A DNA stretch of 64,000 nt, taken from Pantoea cypripedii. GTDB lineage: Bacteria; Pseudomonadota; Gammaproteobacteria; Enterobacterales; Enterobacteriaceae. This document shows, one piece after another, positions 54,668-64,000 of this stretch. The stretch's first letter is position 1. Each line of letters begins with the position of its first letter. The translations under genes and the position numbers were made by a program. Under the pieces are notes generated by a model. That model had not been told where the DNA came from, did not search any database, and was given only the letters and a program-made list of their open reading frames with translations. The stretch covers positions 1,415,832 to 1,479,831 of the forward strand of contig NZ_MLJI01000001.1 in assembly GCF_002095535.1 (NCBI RefSeq), written 5' to 3'.

Positions 54668-54850
54668 ATGGATCACCGTTTACTTGAGATTGTGGCTTGC
54701 CCGGTTTGCAATGGAAAACTGTACTACAACAAAGAGCAGCAGGAGTTGATCTGCAAACCTGATGGGCTGGCGTTCCCGGTGCGGGATGGCATTCCAGTAT
54801 TACTGGAAACCGAAGCGCGCACCTTGTCAGTTGAAGAGATCCATCCATGA
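54668..54850 (+). CDS. ycaR: YcaR, UPF0434/Trm112-like small protein
   Basis: 60-residue protein, complete ([20 protein letters not shown]). C11, C14 and C29 suggest a zinc-ribbon-like fold of the Trm112 type. TGGAGG lies 6 nt before the ATG. The last four bases overlap the kdsB start, so the pair is translationally coupled. Its function is not known. Confidence 0.94.
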   Translation: MDHRLLEIVACPVCNGKLYYNKEQQELICKPDGLAFPVRDGIPVLLETEARTLSVEEIHP

Positions 54851-55596
54851 GTTTCGTCGCCATTATTCCGGCGCGTTATGCTTCAACGCGTCTGCCGGGT
54901 AAACCGCTGGTGGATATTCTCGGTAAACCGATGGTGGTGCATGTGATGGAGCGTGCACGTGAATCCGGTGCGGATCGTGTCATTGTTGCCACCGACCATC
55001 CGGACGTGGCCGCCGCCGTCGAAGCCGCCGGTGGTGAGGTCTGCATGACCAGCCCTGACCATCATTCCGGTACCGAGCGTCTGGCAGAAGTGATTGAAAA
55101 ATATCAGTTCCCGGATGACACCATTATCGTCAATGTCCAGGGCGATGAGCCGATGATCCCGCCTGCCATTGTGCGTCAGGTCGCGGCGAATCTGGCTCAG
55201 GCTGAAGCGGGGATGGCGACCCTGGCAGTGCCGATTCACGATGCAGAAGAAGCCTTCAATCCCAACGCGGTAAAAGTGGTGACTGATGCACGGGGTTATG
55301 CGCTCTATTTCTCACGCGCCACTATCCCGTGGGATCGTGAACGTTACGCGAAATCGCGTGAACAGGCTGGCGATACACTACTGCGTCATATTGGCATCTA
55401 TGCTTATCGTGCAGGCTTTATACGTCGCTACATTGCCTGGGCACCTTGCCCGCTGGAGCAGATTGAGCTGCTTGAGCAGTTGCGTGTGTTGTGGTACGGC
55501 GAAAAAATCCACGTTGCGGTGGCGGAAACCGTGCCGAGCGTGGGGGTTGATACCCCGGAAGACCTGCAACGCGTGCGCGTAGCAATGCAGGGATAA
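54847..55596 (+). CDS. kdsB: KdsB, CMP-KDO synthetase
   Basis: Activates 3-deoxy-D-manno-octulosonate with CTP for LPS inner-core synthesis. The 249 residues (E. coli 248) begin [20 protein letters not shown] with the nucleotide-binding loop. Further motifs are [11 protein letters not shown] and [12 protein letters not shown]. It is coupled to ycaR by ATGA and placed close to msbA-lpxK, so LPS genes cluster here. Confidence 0.97.
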   Translation: MSFVAIIPARYASTRLPGKPLVDILGKPMVVHVMERARESGADRVIVATDHPDVAAAVEAAGGEVCMTSPDHHSGTERLAEVIEKYQFPDDTIIVNVQGDEPMIPPAIVRQVAANLAQAEAGMATLAVPIHDAEEAFNPNAVKVVTDARGYALYFSRATIPWDRERYAKSREQAGDTLLRHIGIYAYRAGFIRRYIAWAPCPLEQIELLEQLRVLWYGEKIHVAVAETVPSVGVDTPEDLQRVRVAMQG

Positions 55597-55712
55597 TCCC
55601 GCAGAGGCCAGCTTGTTGTGAGCTGGCCCTGCTGTTCTTTGATCTGGCGCATCACTCTGCGCTGCAGTGACCTCCAGGATAATCAAGTCACTTTGACTGG
55701 GGAGGATGACGC

Positions 55713-56606
55713 ATGGAACAGCTCCGTTCAGAACTCGCGCTGGTGCTTGGAGAAAGCGTCGGCCGTCTCGAAACCATTAGTGAACAATCACAATCGCGGC
55801 TTTACGCCCTGTACGATGCCGCCGATAAACCGATGCCGGTGGTGGCGAAGTATTTCCGTCATCAGGGGCGCGCCGCGCTGGAAGCCAAAAAGCTGGCGAT
55901 GCTGGGCCGTGATGGTTTGATTGCCGTTCCTGCGGTGTTTGGTCTGGTGCTGAGTCAGCAAAAGCCGGTGCATGAAATGTTACTGATGGCCCGCCTCAAT
56001 GGTGTTTCTGCCGAAGTGCCATCGCGCACTGCCGCACGCTGGGAGCAATTGTGTGAGCAGGTCATTGAGGGCTTGCTGGCCTGGCATCGTATTGATAGCC
56101 ACGGTCTGGTGGGGAGCATCGATAGCATTCAGGAAAACAGCTGGCCCGCCTGGTATCAGCAGCGGGTTGAAGTGCTGTGGTCGACCCTGGGTTATCTGTC
56201 ACCGCCTGGTTTCACCCTCGACGATCGGCAAATTCTGTTTCGCAGTCGTCAGCAACTGCCCCGCCTGCTGGAAGGATTTGACGATCCCTGCGTGTTGATT
56301 CATGGCAACCTGCGCCTCGCGAGCATTATGAAGGATGTACACAGCGATCAACTGGTGGCAATGACCCAGCCCGGCAATGTGCTGTGGGCACCGCGTGAGT
56401 TTGAGCTGATGCGGCTGGGGGATAACGGTGCTGAGGCGTCACTGCTGCAACACTATTTGCAGCGCGCGCCGGTGGCAGAGGGCTTCCTCTGGCGGCGCTG
56501 GCTGTATCAATTATGGGACTGCATCGATACCCTGGTGAATACCGGGCAATTTGATCGTCCGCGTTTTGATCGTGCGCGGGAACAGCTACTCCCCTGGCTG
56601 GGGTGA
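55713..56606 (+). CDS. ycbJ: YcbJ, aminoglycoside-phosphotransferase-like protein
   Basis: 297 residues, the E. coli length. It has an APH/protein-kinase-like fold: an N-terminal lobe with VVAKYFRHQGRAALEAKKLAML (Lys about 43), hinge around EMLLMARLNGVS, and catalytic-loop region CVLIHGNLRLASIM. The usual HxD is HGN here, so kinase activity is uncertain. Its function is unknown. The 3' end overlaps the elyC 3' end by 21 bp on the opposite strand. Confidence 0.9.
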   Translation: MEQLRSELALVLGESVGRLETISEQSQSRLYALYDAADKPMPVVAKYFRHQGRAALEAKKLAMLGRDGLIAVPAVFGLVLSQQKPVHEMLLMARLNGVSAEVPSRTAARWEQLCEQVIEGLLAWHRIDSHGLVGSIDSIQENSWPAWYQQRVEVLWSTLGYLSPPGFTLDDRQILFRSRQQLPRLLEGFDDPCVLIHGNLRLASIMKDVHSDQLVAMTQPGNVLWAPREFELMRLGDNGAEASLLQHYLQRAPVAEGFLWRRWLYQLWDCIDTLVNTGQFDRPRFDRAREQLLPWLG

Positions 56607-57371
56607 GGTCATATCATCTCCGCGGACTGCCTGCCACGCTTGCCCCAGCGTTTCATAAATCGCCCGTTCGCTATGGCTCAACCACAAGGGAGAGGGGATA
56701 GCTCGCTCCCACCCATTGAGTGGTGAGGTGATAGCCAGCTGGTTAGCCGGTGCTGCCAGAGGATTTAGCCCGGCGCTCTGGAAGAAATGCATGGCGCGTG
56801 GCAGATGATTAGCTGAAGTGACCAGCAGGAACGGATGCTGTCCCACGGCGATTTTTACCGCCTGTGCTTCCTCACGGGTGTCTTTAGGTTGATCCAGCAC
56901 CATGATGGCGTCAGCCGGAACGCCGAGACTTTCCGCCACCTGCGCTGCGACGCGGGCATTACTCATCGGGTTATCTCCTGCTGCCGCACCGGTAAAGATC
57001 ATTTTTGCCTGCGGATAGCGTCGCCACTGGCGTACCCCTTCAGTCACGCGAGGCAGACTATTCCCAATCAGGTTCGAACTGGGCGCCCATGCAGGATTAA
57101 AGGTGTATCCGCCGCCCAACACCACGATATAATCGACGCGTTCACTGCGGTTCCAGGTCGGATACTGGTTTTCCAGCGGCAGCAACAGGCGATCGGCCAC
57201 CGGTTGCAGGCTAAGTAACAGCAGCAGAAGCCAGCTGATTGATATCAGGATTTTGCCGCTTTTCTGCCAGCGGCTGAACCAGAGCAATAAAAGTCCAGCT
57301 GCCATTAATGACAGCAGCAGCGGCAAGGGCAGTAACATCCCACCGATCACTTTTTTTAACGTGAAAAACAT
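56586..57371 (-). CDS. elyC: ElyC, DUF218 envelope biogenesis protein
   Basis: Inner-membrane protein with a role in peptidoglycan assembly and the lipid carrier pool at low temperature (E. coli YcbC). The 261 residues have two N-terminal membrane segments (about 10-30 and 38-58) and a periplasmic DUF218 domain with VDYIVVLGGGYTFNP, KMIFTGAAAGDN and LLVTSANHLPRAM. The ATG at 57371 (MFFTLKKVIGGML) follows AAGGAG at about 10 nt; a frame extending 58 codons upstream overlaps the divergent cmoM promoter and is rejected. Confidence 0.93.
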   Translation of the reverse strand: MFFTLKKVIGGMLLPLPLLLSLMAAGLLLLWFSRWQKSGKILISISWLLLLLLSLQPVADRLLLPLENQYPTWNRSERVDYIVVLGGGYTFNPAWAPSSNLIGNSLPRVTEGVRQWRRYPQAKMIFTGAAAGDNPMSNARVAAQVAESLGVPADAIMVLDQPKDTREEAQAVKIAVGQHPFLLVTSANHLPRAMHFFQSAGLNPLAAPANQLAITSPLNGWERAIPSPLWLSHSERAIYETLGQAWQAVRGDDMTSPQPGE

Positions 57372-57495
57372 CGAAAATTGCTCCTTTTGGCCGAAAAAAC
57401 AGCAGCCAGACACTAACCACGGGATGAAAGGTTCATTCTTGTTGAGCCTGTGACAAAATAGCACAAGTTGAATGCAGCAGAGCGGAGCGACCAGC

Positions 57496-58266
57496 ATGCA
57501 GGATCGTAACTTTGACGATCTCGCGGAGAGATTTTCAAAGAACATTTATGGCACCAAGAAAGGCATGGTGCGTCAGGCGATCCTGTGGGATGAGCTGGAT
57601 GCGCTACTGCCGACGCTGCCCGCTGGGCCGCTGTCGGTGCTGGATGCGGGTGGTGGCGTGGGACAAATCTCCAGCGGCCTGGCTGCGCGTGGACATCAGG
57701 TGGTGCTGTGCGACCTCTCTGCAGAGATGCTGAAGCTGGCTGAGGCACACGCGCTTGCCGAGGGTGTGAGCCACAACATGCAATTCAAACAAATTAGCGC
57801 GCAACAGGTCGGCGAACATTTGGATAAGCCGGTTGATCTGGTATTGTTTCACGCTGTGCTGGAATGGGTCGCGCAGCCCGAGGAAGTATTGCAGGCGTTA
57901 TGGCGTACTCTGAAGCCGGGTGGCGTATTGTCGCTGATGTTTTTTAATCGTCATGCCTTAACCCTGCGTCTGCTCACCCTCGGCAATTTTGGCTATCTGC
58001 AGGCCAATATGTCCAAACGCAAAAAGCGCACGCTGTCGCCTGATTATCCCCGCGATCCTGAAGAAGTGTATCGCTGGCTGACAGACTGCGGCTTTGAGAT
58101 TGAACAGCGCGCTGGCATTCGCGTCTTTTGTGACTACATGAAAGAGCAGGCCGCCGCCCTGAAAGACGTTGAGTCCATTATTGAGATGGAACGGCGCTAC
58201 TGTCGCCAGGAGCCCTTTTTGAGTTTAGGGCGCTATATCCATGTGACCGCGCGCAAACCCAGGTAG
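57496..58266 (+). CDS. cmoM: CmoM, tRNA 5-carboxymethoxyuridine methyltransferase
   Basis: Methylates cmo5U at the wobble position of certain tRNAs (formerly SmtA). The 256 residues (E. coli 261) have the SAM motif [10 protein letters not shown] and conserved [29 protein letters not shown] and [10 protein letters not shown]. The ATG at 57496 has GGAG 9 nt upstream and matches the E. coli start MQDRNFDD; an ATG eight codons earlier is less likely. mukF begins 11 bp after the stop, so it leads the mukFEB operon. Confidence 0.96.
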   Translation: MQDRNFDDLAERFSKNIYGTKKGMVRQAILWDELDALLPTLPAGPLSVLDAGGGVGQISSGLAARGHQVVLCDLSAEMLKLAEAHALAEGVSHNMQFKQISAQQVGEHLDKPVDLVLFHAVLEWVAQPEEVLQALWRTLKPGGVLSLMFFNRHALTLRLLTLGNFGYLQANMSKRKKRTLSPDYPRDPEEVYRWLTDCGFEIEQRAGIRVFCDYMKEQAAALKDVESIIEMERRYCRQEPFLSLGRYIHVTARKPR

Positions 58267-58277
58267 AAGGACCAACT

Positions 58278-59600
58278 ATGAGCGAATTTTCCCAGACGGT
58301 GCCCGAACTGGTGGCATGGGCGCGCAAGAACGATTTTTCGCTTGCGTTGCCGGTAGAACGTCTGGCCTTTTTGCTGGCTATCGCCACCTTAAACGGTGAG
58401 CGGATGGACGGCGAAATGAGTGAAGGTGAGTTGATTGACGCATTTCGTCATGTCAGCAAAGCGTTCGAACAAACCCACGAAACCGTACAGGTGCGTGCCA
58501 ACAACGCCATCAACGATATGGTGCGGCAGCGTCTGCTTAACCGTTTTACCAGCGAACTGACGGAAGGCAATGCTATTTACCGTCTGACGCCGCTGGCCAT
58601 CGGCATCACCGACTATTACATCCGCCAGCGCGAATTTTCGACTCTGCGTCTTTCGATGCAGCTGTCGATTGTGGCGCAGGAGCTGAAACGCGCTGCCGAT
58701 GCTGCGGAAGAGGATGGTGATGAATTTCACTGGCACCGTAACGTCTTTGCGCCACTGAAATATTCGGTGGCGGAAATTTTCGACAGCATCGATATGACGC
58801 AGCGTCTGATGGATGAACAGCAGCAGGCGGTGAAAACCGATATCGCCGATCTGCTGAACAAAGACTGGCGTGCGGCGATTTCCAGCTGTGAAATGCTGCT
58901 GTCAGAAACCTCCGGCACGCTGCGTGAATTGCAGGATACGCTGGAAGCGGCGGGCGATAAGTTACAGGCCAATCTGCTGCGTATTCAGGACGCTACCCTG
59001 AGCAGCCCGGACCTGGGCTTTGTCGATAAGCTGGTATTTGATCTGCAAAGTAAGCTGGACCGCATTATCAGTTGGGGTCAACAGGCTATCGACCTGTGGA
59101 TTGGCTATGATCGCCACGTCCATAAATTTATTCGTACCGCCATCGACATGGACAAAAACCGCGTATTTGCGCAGCGTTTGCGTTTGTCGGTGCAAAACTA
59201 TTTCGACCAGCCGTGGGCGCTGACCTACGCCAACGCCGACCGTCTGTTTGATATGCGTGATGAAGAAATGACGCTGCGCAACGACGAGGTGATGGGGGAA
59301 CTGCCGCCCGAGCTGGAATACGAAGAGTTTAACGAAATTCGTGAGCAACTGGCCGCAATGATTGAAGAAGCCCTGCAGGTGTACCGGCAGGAGCAGCGAC
59401 CGCTCAACCTTGCCACGGTGATGCGCGACTATCTGTCGCAATATCCGCGTGCCCGCCACTTTGATCTGGCGCGCATCGTGATTGATCAGGCGGTTCGCCT
59501 CGGCGTGGCCGAAGCCGATTTAGCCGGTCTGCCTGCGGAATGGCAGACCATTAATGAATACGGAGCCAAGGTGCAGGCACATGTCATCGACAAATATTGA
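58278..59600 (+). CDS. mukF: MukF, kleisin of the MukBEF condensin
   Basis: Kleisin subunit that bridges MukB heads and binds MukE. The 440 residues match E. coli: an N-terminal winged-helix dimer domain, a four-helix bundle near 180-290 ([17 protein letters not shown]) and a C-terminal winged helix. AGAAGGACC precedes the ATG. It overlaps mukE by 20 bp. Confidence 0.97.
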   Translation: MSEFSQTVPELVAWARKNDFSLALPVERLAFLLAIATLNGERMDGEMSEGELIDAFRHVSKAFEQTHETVQVRANNAINDMVRQRLLNRFTSELTEGNAIYRLTPLAIGITDYYIRQREFSTLRLSMQLSIVAQELKRAADAAEEDGDEFHWHRNVFAPLKYSVAEIFDSIDMTQRLMDEQQQAVKTDIADLLNKDWRAAISSCEMLLSETSGTLRELQDTLEAAGDKLQANLLRIQDATLSSPDLGFVDKLVFDLQSKLDRIISWGQQAIDLWIGYDRHVHKFIRTAIDMDKNRVFAQRLRLSVQNYFDQPWALTYANADRLFDMRDEEMTLRNDEVMGELPPELEYEEFNEIREQLAAMIEEALQVYRQEQRPLNLATVMRDYLSQYPRARHFDLARIVIDQAVRLGVAEADLAGLPAEWQTINEYGAKVQAHVIDKY

Positions 59601-60309
59601 ACAAGTGATGCCAGTCAAACTGGCTCAGGCACTGGCAAATCCTATTTTCCCCGCGCTCGATAGCCAGTTACGCGCGGGACGCCACATTGGCATCGAAGAG
59701 CTGGATAATCATGCATTCCTGATGGATTACCAGGAATATCTGGAAGAGTTTTACGCGCGTTATAACGTGGAACTGATTCGTGCGCCGGAAGGCTTTTTCT
59801 ACCTGCGTCCACGTTCGACCACGCTGATCCCGCGTTCTGTGCTGTCCGAGCTGGATATGATGGTGGGGAAAATCCTCTGTTTCCTCTATCTCAGCCCGGA
59901 ACGTCTGGCGAATGAAGGCATCTTCACCCAGCAGGAATTGTACGACGAACTGCTGTCACTGGCGGACGAGAGCAAATTGCTCAAGCTGGTTAACCAGCGC
60001 TCCACCGGCTCCGACCTTGACCGTGCCAAATTGCAGGAGAAGATGCGCGCATCGCTCAACCGTCTGCGTCGTCTCGGCATGGTGTGGTTTATGGGCAATG
60101 ACAGCAGCAAATTTCGCATTACCGAATCGGTGTTTCGCTTCGGTGCCGATGTGCGCAGTGGTGATGATGCCCGCGAAGCGCAGCTGCGTCTGATTCGCGA
60201 TGGCGAAGCCATGACGCTGGAAAATGCCAGCGCCACCCCGGACAGCGATGAAAATGATAACGACGCCGAGAGCGAAGCGAGTGATAACGCGGAGGATGAG
60301 CAGGCATGA
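59581..60309 (+). CDS. mukE: MukE, condensin accessory subunit
   Basis: Tandem winged-helix dimer that regulates MukF-MukB. The 242 residues start [20 protein letters not shown], as in E. coli. The acidic C-terminal tail ([22 protein letters not shown] region, about 220-242) is longer and different from that of E. coli. The ATG at 59581 lies inside the mukF end; a frame start nine codons earlier is not homologous. ATGA overlap with mukB. Confidence 0.96.
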   Translation: MSSTNIEQVMPVKLAQALANPIFPALDSQLRAGRHIGIEELDNHAFLMDYQEYLEEFYARYNVELIRAPEGFFYLRPRSTTLIPRSVLSELDMMVGKILCFLYLSPERLANEGIFTQQELYDELLSLADESKLLKLVNQRSTGSDLDRAKLQEKMRASLNRLRRLGMVWFMGNDSSKFRITESVFRFGADVRSGDDAREAQLRLIRDGEAMTLENASATPDSDENDNDAESEASDNAEDEQA

Positions 60310-63300
60310 TTGAACGCGGTAAATTTCGTTCGCTAACCCTGATTAACTGGAACGGCTTCTTTGCCCGTACCTTTGATCTTGATGAGCTGGTGACCACCCT
60401 GTCGGGCGGTAACGGTGCCGGTAAATCGACCACCATGGCGGCGTTTGTCACGGCGTTGATCCCGGACCTGACGCTGCTGCACTTCCGTAACACCACCGAG
60501 GCCGGTGCAACCTCCGGTTCGCGTGATAAAGGTCTGCATGGTAAGTTGCGGGCCGGTGTCTGCTATGCGGTGCTGGATGTGGTCAACTCACGCCATCAGC
60601 GCGTGGTGGTTGGGGTACGTCTGCAACAGGTGGCCGGGCGTGACAAGAAGGTGGATATCAAGCCGTTCAGCATCCATGGCTTACCCACCGATACGCAGCC
60701 GACCGATATGCTCACCGAGATCCTCGGCAGTCGCCAGGCGCGCGTCCTGCCGCTGGCGGAAGTGAAAGATCGGGTGGAAGCGCAGGAAGGTGTGCAGTTC
60801 CGTCAATACAGCTCGGTAACCGATTACCACGCCACGCTGTTTGAGCTTGGCGTGGTGCCGCGTCGCCTGCGTACCGCGGGTGATCGCAGCAAGTTCTATC
60901 GTCTGATTGAAGCCTCGCTGTACGGCGGTATCTCCAGCGCCATTACCCGCTCGCTGCGTGATTACCTGCTGCCGGAAAACAGCGGGGTGCGTAAGGCCTT
61001 CCAGGATATGGAAGCCGCACTGCGTGAAAACCGCATGACGCTGGAAGCGATTCGCGTCACCCAATCTGACCGCGACCTGTTTAAGCATCTGATCTCGGAA
61101 GCCACCAGCTACGTTTCAGCGGACTACATGCGTCACGCCAACGAACGTCGCATCCATCTCGATGGTGCCTTGCAGCTGCGTAACGAGTTGTTTACCAGCC
61201 GTAACCAGCTGGCTTCGGAACAGTATCGCCACATTGAAATGGCGCGCGAGCTGTCGGAACACGCGGGTGCTGAAAGCGATCTGGAAACCGATTATCAGGC
61301 CGCCAGCGATCACCTGAATCTGGTGCAGACGGCGATGCGTCAGCAGGAAAAGATCGAGCGCTACGATGCCGATCTGGAAGAGCTGACTTACCGCCTCGAA
61401 GAACAGAATGAGGTGGTGGCCGAAGCACGCGAAGTGCATGAAGAAAATGAAGCGCGTACCGAAGCGGCTGAAGTGGAAGTGGATGAGCTGAAAAGTCAGC
61501 TGGCCGATTTCCAGCAGGCGCTCGATGTGCAGCAAACCCGCGCCATTCAGTATCAGCAGGCCTTGCAGGCGCTGGAAAAAGCGCGCGCGCAATGCCAGCT
61601 GGCCGATCTGACCATCGACAATGCCGCTGAATGGCAGGAAACCTTCCAGGCACGTGAAGAAGAAGCGACGGAACAACTGCTGCGCCTGGAACAGAAGCTG
61701 AGCGTTGCCGAAGCGGCGCACAGCCAGTTTGAGCAGGCGCTGACGCTGGTCACCAGCATTGCCGGTGAGGTAAACCGTCAGGATGCCTGGCAGGTTGGCC
61801 GTGAATTGCTGCGTGATGCCGCCAACCAGCGTCATCATGCGGAACAACTCTCCTCGCTGCGCTTGCGCCTCAATGAACTGGAGCAGCGCCTGCGTGAGCA
61901 GAATGAAGCGGAGCGTTTGCTGGCGGAATTCTGTAAGCGGCAGGGCCAGCAATATGATGCTGATGCGCTGGAAGGCTTGCAGCGTGAGCTGGAAGCGCAG
62001 ATTGAACAACTGAGCGCCAGCGTCGCCGATGCCGGTGAACGCCGCATGCTGATGCGTCAGGAGCTGGAGCAACTGCGTGAGCGTATCACCGCGTTGACCG
62101 CGCGCGCGCCGCACTGGCTAGCTGCGCAGGAGATCCTGACTCAGCTCAGCGAACAAACCGGCCAGCAGCTGACCAGCAGCCAGCAAATCACCGAATTTAT
62201 GCAGCAACTGCTGGAGCGTGAGCGTGAAACCACCGTCGAACGTGATGAAGTGGCGGCGCGTAAGCGTGAAATCGAGAAGCAAATCGAACGCTTAAGCCAG
62301 CCTGGCGGTGCGGAAGATGCGCGTCTGACCCAGCTGGCCGAGCGTTTTGGCGGCGTGTTGCTGTCAGAAATTTATGATGATGTGACGCTGGACGATGCGC
62401 CTTACTTCTCGGCGCTGTATGGTCCGTCACGTCATGCCATCGTGGTACCAGATTTGTCGCTGGTACGCGAGCTGCTGAATGGTCTGGAAGATTGCCCGGA
62501 AGATCTCTATCTGATCGAAGGGGACCCGCAGTCATTTGATGACAGCGTATTCGGCGTTGATGAGCTGGAAAACGCGGTGGTGGTGAAGGTGGCGGAACGT
62601 CAGTGGCGCTATTCCCGCTTCCCGAAAGTGCCGTTATTTGGTCGCGCCGCGCGTGAAAACCAGCTGGAGTTGCTGAATAACGAACGCGACCAGCTGGCGG
62701 AACGCTATGCCACGCTGTCGTTTGATGTACAGAAAACCCAGCGTCTGCACCAATCTTTCAGCCGCTTTATCGGCAGCCATCTGGCGGTGGCGTTTGATGA
62801 AGACCCGGAAGCGCTGATTCGCCAGCTCAATAGCCGTCGTGGTGAACTGGAACGCGCGCTGAGTCAGCATGAAAACGACAACCAGCAGCAACGTATGCAG
62901 TACGAGCAGGCGCGCGAGGGCGTGGCCCAGCTGAATCGCCTGTTGCCGCGCGTTACGCTGTTGCTGGACGATACGCTGGCCGACCGCTGCGAAGAGATCC
63001 GTGAGCGCGTTGATGAAGCCCAGGAGGCCGCACGTTTCCTGCATCAGCACGGCAATAAACTGGCGAAGCTGGAACCGCTGGTGGCGGTGTTGCAGAGCGA
63101 TCCGCAGCAGCACGATCAGCTGGAGCGCGACTATCAGCAAGCGCAGCAGTTGCAGCGCGAAACGCGCCAGCAGGCATTTGCGCTGACCGAAGTGGTGCAG
63201 CGTCGTGCTCACTTCAGTTATGTCGATTCAGCGGGCATGCTGACCGGCAACAGCGACCTGAACGAGAAATTGCGTCAGCGTCTTGAGCAGGCGGAAGGCG

Positions 63301-64000
63301 AACGCAGCCGCGCCCGTGAACGTCTGCGCGAGCATCAGACGCAGCTGACGCAGTACTCTCAAGTGCTGGCATCACTGAAAAGCTCTTATGACGCCAAGCG
63401 CGACATGCTGAAAGAGTTGCAGCAGGAGATGCAGGACATCGGTGTTCATGCGGATGCCAGCGCGGAAGAACGCGCCCGCGCCCGTCGCGATGAACTCTAT
63501 ACCGCGCTGAGCCATAACCGTGCGCGCCGCAATCAGCTGGAAAAACAGCTGACGTTCTGCGAAGCCGAAATGGACAGCCTGCAGAAGAAACTGCGTAAGC
63601 TGGAGCGCGATTATCATCAGATGCGCGAGCAGGTGGTGAGTGCTAAATCGGGCTGGTGTACCGTGCTACGTCTGGTGAAAGAGAATGGCGTCGAGCGTCG
63701 TCTGCATCGTCGTGAACTGGCCTACCTGAGTGGCGATGAGCTGCGTTCTATGTCGGATAAAGCGTTGGGTGCGCTGCGTCTGGCGGTGGCGGATAACGAA
63801 CACCTGCGCGATGTGTTGCGCATGTCGGAAGACCCCAAACGCCCGGAGCGTAAAATTCAGTTCTTTATTGCAGTGTATCAGCATCTGCGCGAGCGTATTC
63901 GTCAGGACATCATTCGTACCGATGATCCGGTGGAAGCCATCGAGCAGATGGAGATTGAGCTGAATCGTCTGACGGAAGAACTGATGGCGCGTGAGCAGAC
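60306..64000 (+). CDS. mukB: MukB, SMC-like condensin ATPase (partial, 3' end missing)
   Basis: Chromosome-organising SMC-like ATPase. The frame is open from 60306 to the window end, giving 1231 complete codons of about 1480 expected. The N-terminal head has Walker [10 protein letters not shown] (34-42). Long coiled coils follow (about 300-650 and 800-1100), rich in E, Q, R and L, with the hinge near 650-800 ([21 protein letters not shown]). The C-terminal head with the signature motif and Walker B lies beyond the window. It overlaps mukE as ATGA. Confidence 0.97.
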   Translation, partial: MIERGKFRSLTLINWNGFFARTFDLDELVTTLSGGNGAGKSTTMAAFVTALIPDLTLLHFRNTTEAGATSGSRDKGLHGKLRAGVCYAVLDVVNSRHQRVVVGVRLQQVAGRDKKVDIKPFSIHGLPTDTQPTDMLTEILGSRQARVLPLAEVKDRVEAQEGVQFRQYSSVTDYHATLFELGVVPRRLRTAGDRSKFYRLIEASLYGGISSAITRSLRDYLLPENSGVRKAFQDMEAALRENRMTLEAIRVTQSDRDLFKHLISEATSYVSADYMRHANERRIHLDGALQLRNELFTSRNQLASEQYRHIEMARELSEHAGAESDLETDYQAASDHLNLVQTAMRQQEKIERYDADLEELTYRLEEQNEVVAEAREVHEENEARTEAAEVEVDELKSQLADFQQALDVQQTRAIQYQQALQALEKARAQCQLADLTIDNAAEWQETFQAREEEATEQLLRLEQKLSVAEAAHSQFEQALTLVTSIAGEVNRQDAWQVGRELLRDAANQRHHAEQLSSLRLRLNELEQRLREQNEAERLLAEFCKRQGQQYDADALEGLQRELEAQIEQLSASVADAGERRMLMRQELEQLRERITALTARAPHWLAAQEILTQLSEQTGQQLTSSQQITEFMQQLLERERETTVERDEVAARKREIEKQIERLSQPGGAEDARLTQLAERFGGVLLSEIYDDVTLDDAPYFSALYGPSRHAIVVPDLSLVRELLNGLEDCPEDLYLIEGDPQSFDDSVFGVDELENAVVVKVAERQWRYSRFPKVPLFGRAARENQLELLNNERDQLAERYATLSFDVQKTQRLHQSFSRFIGSHLAVAFDEDPEALIRQLNSRRGELERALSQHENDNQQQRMQYEQAREGVAQLNRLLPRVTLLLDDTLADRCEEIRERVDEAQEAARFLHQHGNKLAKLEPLVAVLQSDPQQHDQLERDYQQAQQLQRETRQQAFALTEVVQRRAHFSYVDSAGMLTGNSDLNEKLRQRLEQAEGERSRARERLREHQTQLTQYSQVLASLKSSYDAKRDMLKELQQEMQDIGVHADASAEERARARRDELYTALSHNRARRNQLEKQLTFCEAEMDSLQKKLRKLERDYHQMREQVVSAKSGWCTVLRLVKENGVERRLHRRELAYLSGDELRSMSDKALGALRLAVADNEHLRDVLRMSEDPKRPERKIQFFIAVYQHLRERIRQDIIRTDDPVEAIEQMEIELNRLTEELMAREQ

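Noticed and set aside
61116..62114. 332-codon minus-strand frame opposite mukB
   Set aside because: Leu/Gln/Phe-rich mirror of the mukB coiled coil; mukB is uninterrupted on the plus strand.

Overview
The window is an ordinary stretch of core chromosome from a gammaproteobacterium of the order Enterobacterales. Nearly every gene is recognisable as an Escherichia coli orthologue, in the same order and orientation as the potF-to-mukB segment of the E. coli K-12 map. Several E. coli genes are missing at the junctions (hcp-hcr, aqpZ, macAB, the serW tRNA, dmsABC, ycaC, ycaP, ycaL and others). Together with divergence in FtsK, MukE and YcbJ, this suggests a relative outside E. coli/Salmonella, most likely of the Erwinia/Pantoea kind. 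That placement is an inference from gene content, not a measured phylogeny. I saw no phage, plasmid, transposon, CRISPR array, rRNA or tRNA.

Layout. 1-6.2 kb: the putrescine importer potFGHI, then ybjO and the 23S rRNA methylase rlmC. 6.2-10.7 kb: the arginine importer artPIQM with a separate artJ, and the lipoprotein ybjP, all on the minus strand. 10.7-17.5 kb: amidase amiD, threonine aldolase ltaE, pyruvate oxidase poxB, lysine exporter lysO, the OLD-family ATPase/TOPRIM protein ybjD and cspD. 17.8-21.9 kb: the clpS-clpA protease adaptor and unfoldase, then infA and aat; ClpS and Aat are the two ends of the N-end-rule pathway. 21.9-27.6 kb: cydDC, trxB and lrp. 27.6-34.6 kb: ftsK, lolA, rarA and serS. 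34.9-42.3 kb: the transporter ycaD and the anaerobic formate block pflA, pflB, focA and ycaO. 42.6-48.1 kb: serC-aroA, cmk, rpsA and ihfB. 48.3-57.4 kb: the ComEC-like ycaI, msbA-lpxK, ycaQ, ycaR-kdsB, ycbJ and elyC. 57.5-64 kb: cmoM-mukF-mukE-mukB, with mukB cut by the window end.

Regulation that can be read directly: ArgR operators (ARG boxes) upstream of potF, artP and artJ, so arginine and polyamine uptake may share a regulator; a LexA box before ftsK; a near-consensus FNR box placed at about -41.5 before focA-pflB; and many intrinsic terminators that set out the transcription units. Tight overlaps (potH/potI, cydD/cydC, msbA/lpxK, ycaR/kdsB, mukF/mukE/mukB) mark translationally coupled pairs.

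The clearest anomaly is rpsA (ribosomal protein S1). It is split into two frames by one missing A in a short A run near 47001. The gene is essential in relatives and the rest of the sequence is perfectly conserved, so a sequencing or assembly error is the most likely cause. I did not find a convincing undescribed biological system here. The best leads are the ArgR operator set, the YbjD nuclease candidate and a few unexplained RNA stem-loops.
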